Below the pieces are notes generated by a model. The model was given only the letters and a program-made list of their open reading frames with translations. It was not told the origin of the DNA and searched no databases. Shown here piece by piece: positions 28,046-38,600 of a DNA stretch of 64,000 bases. The position numbers were made by a program, and so were the translations under genes. How positions within the stretch are numbered: position 1 is the first letter of the stretch; the number at the start of each line of letters is the position of its first letter. This DNA comes from Pelagomonas calceolata (lineage: Eukaryota > Sar > Pelagophyceae > Pelagomonadales > Pelagomonadaceae): assembly GCA_918797485.1 (NCBI GenBank), contig CAKKNE010000006.1, positions 620,001-684,000 on the forward strand, given 5' to 3'.

Positions 28046-30313
28046 TCAAGAGTGCAAACACCCCGCCAGATCCGCCCGCGTCACAACCCCCGCAACGGAG
28101 TTGTCCTCGTGCGAGACCACCACTAAATGCCGCAGCCCCATCGTCACGAAGAGCCGATACGCTCGCGACAGCGGGCAGTCCGCGTAGACGACGTAGGGCG
28201 ACCGCACCATGACCGGTCCCAAGTCGAGGGGCTGCGGCCCCGACGCCAGTCTTCGCGGCGGCGTCTGCGGGCCGTCCCACCCTGCCGAAGACAGCGCCCG
28301 GTCCCGTCGGTCGTCGCGGCCGTCGCGGCGATGCGCGAGTAGAGCCGCGACGTGTTCTCGCAATACTAAACCAGCCAACGGCCTCTTGGATGGGTCCTCG
28401 GGCCCTTCATCACTCGACACGACGGGGAACGCCCCATGTGAGCAAGCATGCAGCACCTCCGACGCCGCCGACGCCGTCGTTAATCGAGTGAGCACTACCG
28501 GTACTTTCATGACGTCGGCCACAAATTTCCGATCGAAATTCGACGGCACGTGCTTTTCCAGGAACGGGATATTTTTCGAGTGCAACGCCACCTCGTAAAA
28601 ACCTCTTGACAGTAAGTTGCCGACGAATCGAGCTACCACAGTGGTCGCGACGATCGGTAGGAGCATGTGCACGTTGCCTGTGCCCTCCAGTACGATCACC
28701 ACCAATGATACGGTCGTGCGTTGGACGCCCGCTAATAATGCGACAGCACCTAAAACCCCTAAATGGCGCTGCGCGGGCGCCTGGAACCGTTTGCTGTTCT
28801 CGAACTTCGTGGATCGCGCCGCGGCGCCGCCCAGACACGCGCCGCAGTAGATCAAGGGTAAAAATAACCCTCCAGGTAGAGCGGTGCCGAAGACGAGCAA
28901 CAACGTCGCGAATGCTAGGCACCCGCAATAGAACAGTGACGAGGCGGAAAACGCGCCTCCAGCTAGTATTTTCTTGATCACGTTCTCTCTCGGAGCGAAC
29001 CACAGCGACGCGAGCTCGTTCACCTCGTCATCATCACAGCCGAAGCGCACCGCAAAAGAAGAATCAGTGGTCCAGGCGTGGCTGCGCCCCTCGCTGTCCT
29101 CTTCGTGTATTTGGACGCATCCTGTTGTTTTTGCCACTGCTAAGAAAGCTAGCGTCGTGATGCCGACGCCGAAGGCCGCTTCGGCGGTTCTCGCACCGAC
29201 GCGCCACGGCCGCGACGAGTAGGACCGCTCGGCGATGAGTCTACGGATCCTTTCTAGGAGCGCCCAGGCCCTCACGAAGAAGCCTCCTAATATACCACCA
29301 ACTAAACCAGCGGGAATCGCCAGTACAAGTAATTCTACCGACACATTTGGATCAGAACCCCCTAAGGATATCAAGCCGTAATGCGACAGTTTGGTGAGGC
29401 CGATGATGCCGTGGTCCAGCGCCAAAGCGGCGAAGACGGCTAGGGACGACGCGACGAGGCCTCTCCATAAAAGTTTATCGTCCCAGAAGCTCGACGCCTC
29501 TTCCAGCGCGAATAGAACACCTCCCACCGGAGCACCAAAGGCCGCGGCGAAGCCGCAGGCGCTTCCCAGCGAGAGGAAGTCGCGCCGGTCGATGTCCGTC
29601 CTAAAAAACGACGGCATCGTCTGCCGTAAGCGCACGCCGCCCGTGAGGAACGAGCCTGCCATGGCGCCGAGGTGCACCAACGGTCCCTCGGGGCCCAGCG
29701 ACGCGCCGGCGCCGACGGCCATAGCTGTGCCAAAAAATTTCACGAGAAAACACTTCGGCGAGAGGCAGCCCCTTACTCTAACGCCGTTGAGGTAGGCCTT
29801 CACTACTGGTATTCCTGATCCCGCCGCTCCGGGTGCTAGTAATGTGGTCGCGCCGGCCGCGAGGCACGCGAGGAGGCAGTCGAACAAAATACAACTTCTC
29901 ATCGTGCCAGGATCACCACCGAACCGCGCCCGCCGGTGCGCCACGATGGCGTTCGTGAGCTGCGACAACGCGACGGCGACGCAGCCCGTCACGATTCCTA
30001 AAGCAGCGGTTACCGCCCACCGCCAGAACGTTCTTCCGCTGTAGCCGAGCAGGATGCGTTTCTTCGCCGGCGTGTACTTCCTCGCTTCAGACAGGGAGGC
30101 GTCGCTCGTGAAGGGGTCATAATTAAGACTTCCGAAGCCGTCTTCGCTGGTCTCTTCTCTTAGGATGGTGCGCACGAGCTCGAGCGCGCGCGGGTATTGG
30201 GGAGGCGGCGGCGGCGTGATCGGTTCAACCTCGTCCTCATCGTCGGACCCCGCGCGGTTGCCGGGCAGCGGGCTGTAGAAGGTCTCGCGGTCTTCATTGT
30301 TTGCGCTGGCCAT
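28046..30313 (-). CDS. CLC-family chloride channel or H+/Cl- exchanger
   Basis: 755 residues, intronless. A cytosolic N-terminus of ~95 residues precedes about 16-18 hydrophobic helices. Selectivity motifs: GSGIPVVKAYLNG (usual GSGIPE; Glu is Val here), GPEGPLVHLGA (usual G(K/R)EGP.VH; the gating Glu is kept), GAPVGGVLFALEEASSFW with the second Glu of exchangers, and GTALPGGLFLPLIYCGACLGG. Two CBS domains follow (KVPVVLTRLTTASAASEVL ... and PYVVYADCPLSRAYRLFVTMGLRHLVVVS). The gating and proton Glu favour a Cl-/H+ exchanger over a channel, by analogy to CLC-5 and CLC-7; the plasma or organelle membrane cannot be told. The N-terminus contains acidic and proline-rich stretches. Confidence 0.9.
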   Translation of the reverse strand: MASANNEDRETFYSPLPGNRAGSDDEDEVEPITPPPPPQYPRALELVRTILREETSEDGFGSLNYDPFTSDASLSEARKYTPAKKRILLGYSGRTFWRWAVTAALGIVTGCVAVALSQLTNAIVAHRRARFGGDPGTMRSCILFDCLLACLAAGATTLLAPGAAGSGIPVVKAYLNGVRVRGCLSPKCFLVKFFGTAMAVGAGASLGPEGPLVHLGAMAGSFLTGGVRLRQTMPSFFRTDIDRRDFLSLGSACGFAAAFGAPVGGVLFALEEASSFWDDKLLWRGLVASSLAVFAALALDHGIIGLTKLSHYGLISLGGSDPNVSVELLVLAIPAGLVGGILGGFFVRAWALLERIRRLIAERSYSSRPWRVGARTAEAAFGVGITTLAFLAVAKTTGCVQIHEEDSEGRSHAWTTDSSFAVRFGCDDDEVNELASLWFAPRENVIKKILAGGAFSASSLFYCGCLAFATLLLVFGTALPGGLFLPLIYCGACLGGAAARSTKFENSKRFQAPAQRHLGVLGAVALLAGVQRTTVSLVVIVLEGTGNVHMLLPIVATTVVARFVGNLLSRGFYEVALHSKNIPFLEKHVPSNFDRKFVADVMKVPVVLTRLTTASAASEVLHACSHGAFPVVSSDEGPEDPSKRPLAGLVLREHVAALLAHRRDGRDDRRDRALSSAGWDGPQTPPRRLASGPQPLDLGPVMVRSPYVVYADCPLSRAYRLFVTMGLRHLVVVSHEDNSVAGVVTRADLAGCLHS

Positions 30314-30478
30314 GGCCTGTGAAGTGACCAGCTCCAGTGTTGCTCGCGCACCGGCCTCTGAGCGGCCGTGCGACGCAGTGTTGATTTATGCACCCGAGGA
30401 GGTGTGCGGCAGCGCCGGGTCTTGTTTGATGACGAACTGCTGAGCGTTTTTGCTCTGGCATAATTCCTGGCATAATAA

Positions 30479-30499
30479 CTAGCGTATCGACACACTAGC
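30479..30499 (-). repeat. Dispersed GCTAG hairpin motif, TGTGTCGA variant, minus strand
   Basis: Minus strand: GCTAGTGTGTCGATACGCTA, then G. It pairs with the 21915-21935 variant. Confidence 0.65.
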
Positions 30500-30567
30500 C
30501 CCAAAAAAGCACGCTTTGCTGCCGAAGCTTAAGCGTACCGCTCACCGGGCAGCCGAGCGCGGGCAGC

Positions 30568-30624
30568 CCTTGTCGGACCCGCACAGATCGCGGGCCCCTT
30601 GTCGGACCCGCACAGATCGCGGGC
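30568..30624 (+). repeat. 29-bp tandem duplication directly before a start codon
   Basis: Two copies, 29 bp apart, of CCTTGTCGGACCCGCACAGA followed by TCGCGGGC. Each can fold as CCCGC-loop-GCGGG. The second copy ends at 30624; the ATG is at 30634. Confidence 0.8.
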
Positions 30625-30633
30625 GCGGCCGCC

Positions 30634-30979
30634 ATGGGCGACTCGTCAATGAGCGCCAGTGAGTTAAGGAACCGCTATCATCAAGGGGGCAGCGCCGGAG
30701 ACGCGGACCTCTCCGCGTCGCAGCTGCGGGCGCGCTACGGCATCGCGTCGAACAGGGCCGGTGCGCGACGGCGTCCTTTTCGCGTCGACACGCGTCGCTT
30801 CGGCGCAGTGTCGGAAACGCGTCGTTCCCCCCCGCGCAGACTTCTCGACGGGCTGCAAGGACCGGCAGAACATGGCCATGGGCGCCGCGGCCGCCGTCGT
30901 CGTCGTGCTGCTTGTGCTCTACTTCTCGCTCGGCGGCTCGTCCGCGGAACCGGAGCGCATCGTCCTGACGCGCGGGTAA
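30634..30979 (+). CDS. Small tail-anchored membrane protein
   Basis: Two exons (30634-30760, 30840-30979) give 88 residues. A hydrophilic N-terminus with a repeated 'SxSELRxRY / SASQLRARYGI' pattern (residues 7-13 and 26-34) is followed by DFSTGCKDRQN and a single membrane segment (AMGAAAAVVVVLLVLYFSLG, about 58-77), then a short tail. The intron is 79 nt, GT-AG, with a C-rich tract before CGCGCAG; the joined frame is in phase 1 (NRA|DFSTG). The intron has no clear introner ends. I do not recognise the family; it resembles short tail-anchored ER or organelle proteins. The product depends on splicing: the unspliced frame is a different, arginine-rich one. Confidence 0.7.
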
Positions 30980-31418
30980 CTTATGGGAAGGGAGTATGGG
31001 GTCGAGGGTACGCCTGTCCGCGAAACCGGGGCGTAGAGAGCTCCCTTCGCGGCGGCGGCGCGTAGAGCTCGAGAGCGCGGGCGCGCGACGCGACGGGCAT
31101 TTCGGCACAAGCCGGCGCCGCTCAGCCCTCGCCGCGCCGACGAGGCGACTCGAGAGCTCCGCGCACCACTCCCGACGAAGGCTACCGGAGGGTATCTCCG
31201 GAGGGTACGGGGTCAGGCAGCTCAGCCGCTCGACAGCTGCGCTGTGCCAACGCCCGCGCCCGCCGCCGGTAAAGGCTGCCCGATCACCAAAGACGCGCCC
31301 AAGGGTGCGCTCTACGCCGACGCCCGAGCCCGAGCAACGACGAAGGGCTGCCCCCGAGCGCGTTGGCCAATAGCTCACAGCAAAACCCAATAGCTCGCCC
31401 CCGAGCAACGACGGAACG
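30980..31418. other. Intergenic region upstream of the LRR gene
   Basis: 439 bp, GC-rich, no supported gene. It contains GGCTGCCCG (31269) and GGGCTGCCCCC (31345-31355), the latter about 65 bp upstream of the LRR ATG. Confidence 0.5.
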
Positions 31419-34400
31419 ATGGCCAAGCTCCCGGCCATCCGCACGGAAGGCGCCTCGCCCTTCGCGCGCCGGTCCAGGATGCCCGCCGGCTCCTTCGACG
31501 AGCTCCTGGCACCCCAACGATCCATCAGCGAACAACCCGTTCGGAAATCCCTGCGGAGGCCCGCCGGCCTGCGGAAACCGCTCCGAGACAAGGACCAGGC
31601 CGTCGCCAAGGCCTCGGAGCAGCTCCAGAACAATAGGCAACGTAGAAAGGAATACAAAAAATTGCACTCCGGTAGTATGCGGGATGAAAAAGCGTGTGTG
31701 GTGAAGTCCTTATCATTGACGGGTGGCACGGACGGCTTGGACGCCATGGCTGCTGGTTGTTTACTCCCTCAATTAGCTGCGACGCCCCAATGTTTTAGGT
31801 ATCTACAAACCTTGAATATGAGTGGCACGCGCATCAATGCCCAAGGCGTCAAGTCGTTGGCTACGTTTTTGTCGTCTGGCGAGGACTGCCACGTCAAGAG
31901 TTTGCGACTGGATAAGTGCGGGGTCTCCGACGCGTCGTCGGCACTATTGTTCCGAGGTGTAGAGCGAGCTCGTTGTTTGAAAGTCCTATCAATAGCGAAG
32001 AATAGGGTGGGCCCCAAAGGTTCAGTAGCGTTAGCTAAATCTATACGGAGTACGCATCTCAAGGAAGTTTCGTTGTCGGGCAACGCGCTACACGGCCTCT
32101 CGCTGGGCTTTCTTTGTGAAGCGTTAGCCTACACCACAACCATACACAGACTAGACTTGTCCTGGAACTTACTAGGGAAATGCACGGACGAGCAGGATTA
32201 CGGGCGAGGCGGCGACGCCCCTCCAGCCATACGAGCTTTGGCGCTGATGCTCGCGACCAATAGGCATCTACGAGCGTTGAATCTCGCGAATTGTTCCCTA
32301 GATTTAACAGCTATCGAAACCATCAGTGAAGGTCTCCGAGAGAACACGTCGCTCATCTCCCTGAAAATCAACGACGGAAATTGTGGGAAACTCGACGCGA
32401 AAATGTCCGTGACTCAGTGTCTGTTTCTGACGTTTTCTGAACTTCAAGTTCGCGTCGATGGCGTCAACGCGACGTCACGCCACCGCGACGCCGTCGACGC
32501 GGCCGCCAGAGAGTCGACGCGCCTCGCGAGACGGTATCACTCGACGCAGGTTCCTCGAGGCCGACGCGCCGTTGCAACTCGGCGAGAAGAAGCAGGTCGA
32601 CCGGGGCCATCGGTGGTCTGAACCTGGTTATAGAGAAGTAGAGTTCATGTTCTCGCCGTCGAGCTGCGCGCAATTTGACCCGTCGCGACCCTTGTATTTG
32701 CACTTGGAATGCGACCATTGGCAGGCCGACCAGCTGGACCTCATGGAGCCCTTTGGCTTTGTAAGGTTCAGGGTGCTGCCGCCGGGGAAGCAGTACTACT
32801 TTTTTTCCCAAGGCGATCAAGTGCTCATTGCAGATGACCATGCGTCAGAGATCCATCCTAAAGTTCATTCTCGTCGGAATTACGTGGAGACCACACCTGG
32901 TCATTTACTCAAATCGATACATGATTTAGATCATGCCAGACCGAGGGATCGGGACTGGGCTGACCTCGAGCAGACGCCGTGGCTCGTCGGCAAGTGTCCT
33001 TCGTGGTCCATGCAGCACGCCTTCGTCGGGCGGCACCGGCAACTGTCGGATGCCGAGAAGGGGGACCTGAAGAAGACGAAGGCTGATCCGAGGTTGTTTG
33101 CTGTTGTGCCTCCGGAGCGGTTCGGCAAGACGAGTCAGCAGGCCTGCGTGTTCGATCCTGACAGTGTTTTTAGGGACTACGAGTTGTTCGATTCTCCTGG
33201 ACGTAATCATGCGGCGTCGTACGAGGACTGGTGTGACATGAAGTTGACTCGACTAAGATTGGTACCGGAGAGCGACGAAAAGACGGCCTTGGATGGTTTA
33301 CGATCACACTACGTTCTACTAGCATCATTGTTCCAGCACTTGCGATGTGTGGAATACCCGAACCATCGCACGGAACTCAAGGATCATGTGGACCTCCCGA
33401 CGATGCTTAAGCTACTTACTCGTACTGGATTGGTCGTACCCTCTACGAGAGTGCAGACGCCCCACGTCTCGCCCGGCGGCGCGAAGGCCTACAAGGGCAA
33501 GGTCAAGAAGCGCAATGCGCGCAAGAAGTCCCTCGGTTGCGAGCACTCGTCCGAACCGATAGATACCAAATCTTTGCGGGAACTGTTCTACATCGTAAAT
33601 GTGTCCTTCGAGGAGCACATGGCCGACCCCGACGAGAAGGAGTTACTTGATAGAGGGGAGTTTGTGGAACTACTCTGTAGACTAGCTTTGCTGAGATATG
33701 CGGATCCGGCCGAGCCTGATGGGTTAGAATTACCTCGAGCATTAGATTTATTGATAGAGAACCACGTCGGCCCCTACGTCGACCACCTCGCTCAATCAAG
33801 TTCATTGACACCATCCACAATAGGTAGAAATGACGGCTTTCGAGTCAAATTCTTTTATACGCCTCAGACCGATGCTGTATTGACGAAGTACGAAATGCAC
33901 CTGAGACGCATCTTCCGCGACTACGCCTGCGGCCAGCACGCCAAAGATCCGTTTGGAGCTGCCGAGAAGAAACGGCTCGCTCAGTTGCACAAGAAACCGA
34001 AGAGGCCGGAGCTCGACATCTTCGGCGCCGACTCAGCGCAGAAAATGAACTTGAACCTGACGTGGTCGCGGCGATGGCGTCGACGCGGTGCCGCAGCGCC
34101 TCGACGCCGTCGATGCGGCCGTCAGAGAGTCCACGCGCCTCGCGAGCGTGCCGCGGTCGTGTCGCGACGGTGTCGTTCCCACACAGGCCAAGAAGTCGAG
34201 GAGGACGAAGTTATTTGTCAAGTGCCGAAGATCCAGTTCGCTGATTTACTTGAATTAGTAGTGCGGACCGGAGCTTTGGATGTCGACTATCTGCGGCCCA
34301 AAAAACAACCACCGTCTGACGGTCTTGGGAGAGGTCGAGTGACGGAATATGAAGTGTTGCAAGACGCGATCAAGTCCGAACTCCTGTCCATCGACGACAA

Positions 34401-35355
34401 GGGCGCTGGAGCACAAAATGCGTCCCTAGATTTTGGGGAGTTTCTGGAGTTCGTGTGTCGACACGTCTGGCGCTTGCATGTGTTGGAGGGTGCTTCCCAT
34501 GACGCAGGGCTGGCCCACTACCATTCTAGATTGGACCACTGGATCGAGGCGTTGTGTGGCATCCTCTATTTCGAGGACTCCCATGCGGAGCTGCGGGCGA
34601 GGTATGTCAGAGGGGCTTTACCACCCACGCCGCAAGAATCATCAAGGCCGCAACCGCAGCTCCTGGCCCAGGCCTCCGCTATTAATGTAGCAGCCAAATT
34701 AGCCTCGAAGATGCGCGGCCGCAAGTCGAGCATCGACTCGTGGGCCTTTGCGCCGCCTGCGGACGAGTATGACGAGGAAGAGGAGGAGGAGGTTGAGCCG
34801 GAGCCGGAGCCCGCCAAGCCCCCGCGGAAGGCCGCGAAGAGACAGACGAAGAAGAAGCACGCCTACCAGACGAACCCCTACGCGTTACCCGCCGGGCCGC
34901 TCCGGAAGACGCGCAAGGAGAAACCGAGACGCAAGCACAAGGACGGTCCCGCGACCTTCGAGGGCTTCTTCGTCGAAGGTGGGGAGGACCTGCCTCCTCA
35001 CTCTCCCATAAGAACGCCGAATCGACCGTCCCTCGACGGGCTGCCTGCTGCTTCTGATCCTAGAACTCCTGGTGGAGGCTTGAAGGAGGAGTACCTCGAC
35101 GACGAGGAAGAAGATGATGAAGAGGAGTACGAGGAGGAGTACACTCAACCGCTCACGGCCGCGGCCGACCCCCGGACGCCTGGGGGCGGTCTCAAGACCC
35201 TGAGCGAAGAGGAGTTCGAGGACGAGGAAGACATGGAGGAGGAGCTGTCCCTGACGCCGGCGAAGCCCATCACGGCGGCGGCGGACCCGCGGACGCCCGG
35301 GGGCGGGCTACGAAGTGCCGAGGAGTCCTACGAGGAGTCCTACGAGGAAGACTAA
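31419..35355 (+). CDS. Large leucine-rich-repeat protein with acidic repeat tail
   Basis: Exon 1 (31419-32422) joined to 32550-35355 in phase 2 gives 1269 residues if the second introner-like block (34044-34186) is translated. Residues ~90-320 are ribonuclease-inhibitor-type LRRs (LQTLNMSGTRINAQGVKSLA, VLSIAKNRVGPKGSVALAKSI, IHRLDLSWNLLG, LRALNLANCSL). The middle (~340-870) is a globular region with a calmodulin/EF-hand-like helical pattern (SLRELFYIVNVSF, ELLDRGEFVELLCRLALLRY; IQFADLLELVVRTG; LDFGEFLEFVCRHVWRL) but no clear calcium loops. The C-terminus is basic, then strongly acidic with three copies of DPRTPGGGL. Such LRR/EF-like proteins are often axonemal or centriolar in algae; that is inference. 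Confidence 0.78.
32423..32549 (+). mobile_element. Introner, family B, LRR intron 1
   Basis: 127-nt intron. First target copy GTTTCTGA (GT donor), then CGTTTTCTGAACTTCAAG ... GCGTCGATGGCGTCAACGCG ... CGCCGTCGACGCGGCCGCC ... CACTCGACGCAG, then GTTCCTCG; 6 of 8 target bases match. Splicing restores TQCL|FLEADAPL. Confidence 0.85.
34044..34186 (+). mobile_element. Introner, family B, second copy in the LRR gene (splicing uncertain)
   Basis: Flanked by GCGCAGAA and GCCAAGAA (6 of 8), with ATGAACTTGAACCTGACG, GCGATGGCGTCGACGCGG, CCTCGACGCCGTCGATGCGG and the end TTCCCACACAG. The predicted GC-AG junction would change frame, and the block is open in the gene's own frame, so it may be retained as Arg-rich coding sequence or use another donor. 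Confidence 0.65.
35056..35309 (+). repeat. Three coding repeats of DPRTPGGGL in an acidic tail
   Basis: DPRTPGGGL occurs three times near the end of the LRR protein, spaced by Glu/Asp-rich stretches (near 35056, 35167 and 35284). The DNA copies differ at many third positions, so protein-level selection rather than recent duplication is likely. Confidence 0.8.
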
Positions 35356-35683
35356 GTATCATGTGACTGACTCACTTACGCGGGGCTCCTGAGAAAAGCG
35401 TTGCGTCGATGGCGTTGGCAGCTGCGTGGGCGTAGGGGCCATCGGCACGCTGACGCATGGCGTCGCTTGCAACAAAGTACTAGTAGTCCGCACCGTGTGA
35501 AAGGGGGCGGACGCCAAAGTGAGAAATTACCGTAGGTTTTCTCCCTGAATAGCTTGAACCCGGAAACTTGCTACGAACATACTTAAGGTAATGACTAATA
35601 TTCACGCAAAACAGGGGCTGCAAACGGTGGGGGGCTTTGGGGTGCGCCGGCCGCGGGCAGGCCGCGGGCCGGACGGCGGAGAC
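35356..35683. other. Convergent intergenic region
   Basis: 328 bp between two 3' ends. It holds an introner-like core (TTGCGTCGATGGCGTTGGC, near 35400) with no splice-site ends. No gene. Confidence 0.5.
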
Positions 35684-38600
35684 TCAAAGTTCCAAATCGA
35701 CGTCGTCGTCGTCCGCATCGTCGTCGTCCTCCGGTTCCACGGGCTGGGCCATCGTCCTCTCGGCCTCCTCGTCGCCGGGAAGGTCGAATTCGTCCTCCGG
35801 CGGGTCGTACTCGAGCAGCACGTCGAGGAGCTGTTCGTCCTCTGCCGCGATGACCATGGCGGGAAGATCATACACACAATAGGTCTGGGTGTCCTTCTTG
35901 TCGTAGGACCTGATTTCAGCGCAGATCTGCGGCGGATCAGTGTCGTCGACCCACTTCATTCCGACGATCTCGCCGGCGAACCGGTACTCGTCGTCGCGAA
36001 CACAGAGCCCAACCCACTTCTCTCCTAGCACTTTCCCGCCGTCCTTCTGGTAGCGGGCGGCCTCCTCGTGGTTCTCCAGCTCCGCTCGGACCACGCGAGC
36101 CCCATCGTCCTCCTTTGCCTTCGGCCGGCCGCGCTTGGCCTTAGTAGTACTACTACTTCGGATCGCCTCCTTCCGCATCGTGATGCCGTCGCCGCCCTTG
36201 TACTTCTTCAGAATAGTGGAGAGCGGCGGCGGCTCCTCCGCGTCCACCTCGGCGATCCTCACCAGACCTCGCGAAGCCGCGACGGCGGTCTGGACGGCGA
36301 CGCGGCGCCACGGCGCCTCGTCTTTCTCTAAATCCAGCACCGCCGTCCCCGAGCCGCCTTCTCGATGAGCTGCGCGCAGGAGTTGCGCCTCGGGCGATGG
36401 CTTGCCGCCAGCGACGAGCGCGGACTTGAAGAGCGTGCCCGCGAGGCCCGCGAGGTTCGCGAACATCCGGCACGTGTTCTTGTCCTTCTGGAGCAGCTCG
36501 AGCGTCAGTAATTGAAGCCGTCCGGCGGTTACAATAGCAAAGGTAACCACGACGATGCCGTCCACGTTTGCTGGTAGCGACGTGTCGATGAAGTCCCACG
36601 CCATCGCCTTGATCGACTTGTACGGCACGACGTATTTTTCCTTCCCCAGGACGTCGAGCTCCAGGACGCCCTTGAGATTGCTCTGGCGGCACTTGATCGT
36701 CGGCGTGCCCACTTTTTGTATGGCGGCGTGCGGCTTTGAGTGGACGAGCTCCCACGCCGCGTCGCCGTCCACGATGAAGGCCCGCGCGACCGGGAACGCC
36801 TGCCCGTTGCCCGAAGCCCCTTCGCGCTTCAATAAGTGCGGCGCCGCCATCGCCATCTCGAGAATGCTGCGGCCCTTGGACGCCTTGCGCCCGTACTTGG
36901 CGCGCACCCACGCGTCGCGGAACGTCAGCTTAAAGTTTTTGACCGTGACGTTCGTCGCCGCCGCGATTTTTGTCAAAATCTTCGGCGCCTCGCCGACCCG
37001 TGCGCGCCTCGCGACGCCGTGGTCCTTGTCCCGCTCAGTTTGTGTCTTCAGCACAAACGCACGCTCTTCCGTCTCCTCGAAGTCCGCGAGCGCGGCCCTA
37101 CGACTCTCCGGGCTCTCGTCGATCGTGTTCCGGTAGGTGCCAACGCCGCGGTTGAAGGTCCAGGACCGTGCCCGGTCCTGCAGGATCGACGCGGCCAGCA
37201 GGATCTTGCCCAGGTGACGCGCGACCTTAGAAATTCTAAGGTGCTTGTCGACGCCCCGCAGGATCGAGTGCATGGTCTCGTTCGACGCTGAGAACGGCAG
37301 CGTCGACCGGAGCTCGTCCGTCATCTTGTTCTTCTTCATCAGCGCGAGGATGCCGGTCATGGCCTCCTCGTTCATCAAATACAGCTCGTAGAGGACCTCC
37401 GAGATGAACCCTCGGTACCGTTGCGCGCCGCGCGCTCTCTGGTCGATGTTCTCCTCGCACTCCTTGTGCCATGCACGCAGCTCCGCGTTGAAGGCCCGCA
37501 GATTCCTAAGATTCTCCTCGAACGTAACTTTGTCGCCCTTCGCGTCGACGCCACGCGCGACGCGCTCGGACTTCGCGATCAGATCGCACAGCCACGCCGC
37601 GCCGTCGAGCCCGACCTGTGTGCGCATAACGTTCGACGCCATCCCCACGAAGACTCGATCCCCGCGAATCGCGGACGCGGGACGGTGCCTCGCGAAACAG
37701 GTCGCCCATCTTCCCGCAGAGGTGGGCCGGCTTCGAGGCCATGCTATCTTTTGGATCCACTACTTCCATCGTGGCGAGATCAGCGAATTCCTGGTGGAAC
37801 TCTTTGGCGCGCTGCTCCCCGAGCTTATCGGTGAGCGACACGTCGTCGACGCGCGAGTAGGTAGGGTCGCCCGGCTCCGAGAGCGTCACCTCGCCGTTCT
37901 CGGTCGGAACAATGCCGCGCAGCCGCGTCAGGAGGATGTCGAAGCGAATCTGTTGGCCCTTGGCCAAAATCCAGTCGCCCCAAAAATCTCGTTTCAGGCC
38001 CTTCGTGTCGTGCTGGTCCATGTCGGACCCCGACCAGAACGGCAGCTCCTCGGCCTTTTTCACATTCTCGAACAGCGGCGTCTTGTCGCCGGAAGATTTC
38101 CCTTTGATTATTTTCCACGCGTCACGATTCGGCGACGCGCCGTCGCCGCCCGCGAAGATCAGCCACGAGCCCTTCTCAAAACACAGGCGGCGCAGCTCCA
38201 AAAAAACGTTTGCGATGATCTTGCCCGTCTCCTCATTAAGAGGCACGACTCCGAGGCAAATCTCACAATTTACGTTCTTGCCGTTGAGCGCGTGGAGCAT
38301 GACCGTCATAAGCTTCTTCGCAATGTCCTTGCCGCCCAGGGCTTTATCATCGTCGAAGTCGTCCTTCCCACGGGCCGCGCCCTTAAGCCCGTCCGGCGAC
38401 GCGGTGCCGAGCACGACGTATTCGCCGTCGATGTCCCTCACGACCTCCAGGCGCGACTCGCCGTGGACACAGTCGAAGGTCACGCCCAGCGCGAGACCCT
38501 CGGGGCCGCCGAGCGTTTCTAGAGCTGCGTCGACCATCGACGCCGAGACGCTGACTATCTCCTTGAGCGGGAACGGCGTCGCTGCATATCTTCGGAGATG

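Larger units (their letters stand above)
30314..30633. promoter_or_regulatory. Divergent region between CLC and a small membrane protein gene
   Basis: 320 bp. It contains a variant hairpin motif (30479-30499), two GGGCAGCC boxes (30547-30554, 30561-30569) and a 29-bp tandem repeat (30568-30624) that ends 9 bp before the ATG. Confidence 0.6.

Noticed and set aside
30761-30839. Introner in the small tail-anchored gene
   Set aside because: The intron has a C tract and GCGCAG end but no terminal repeat or target duplication that I can see; treated as an ordinary intron.
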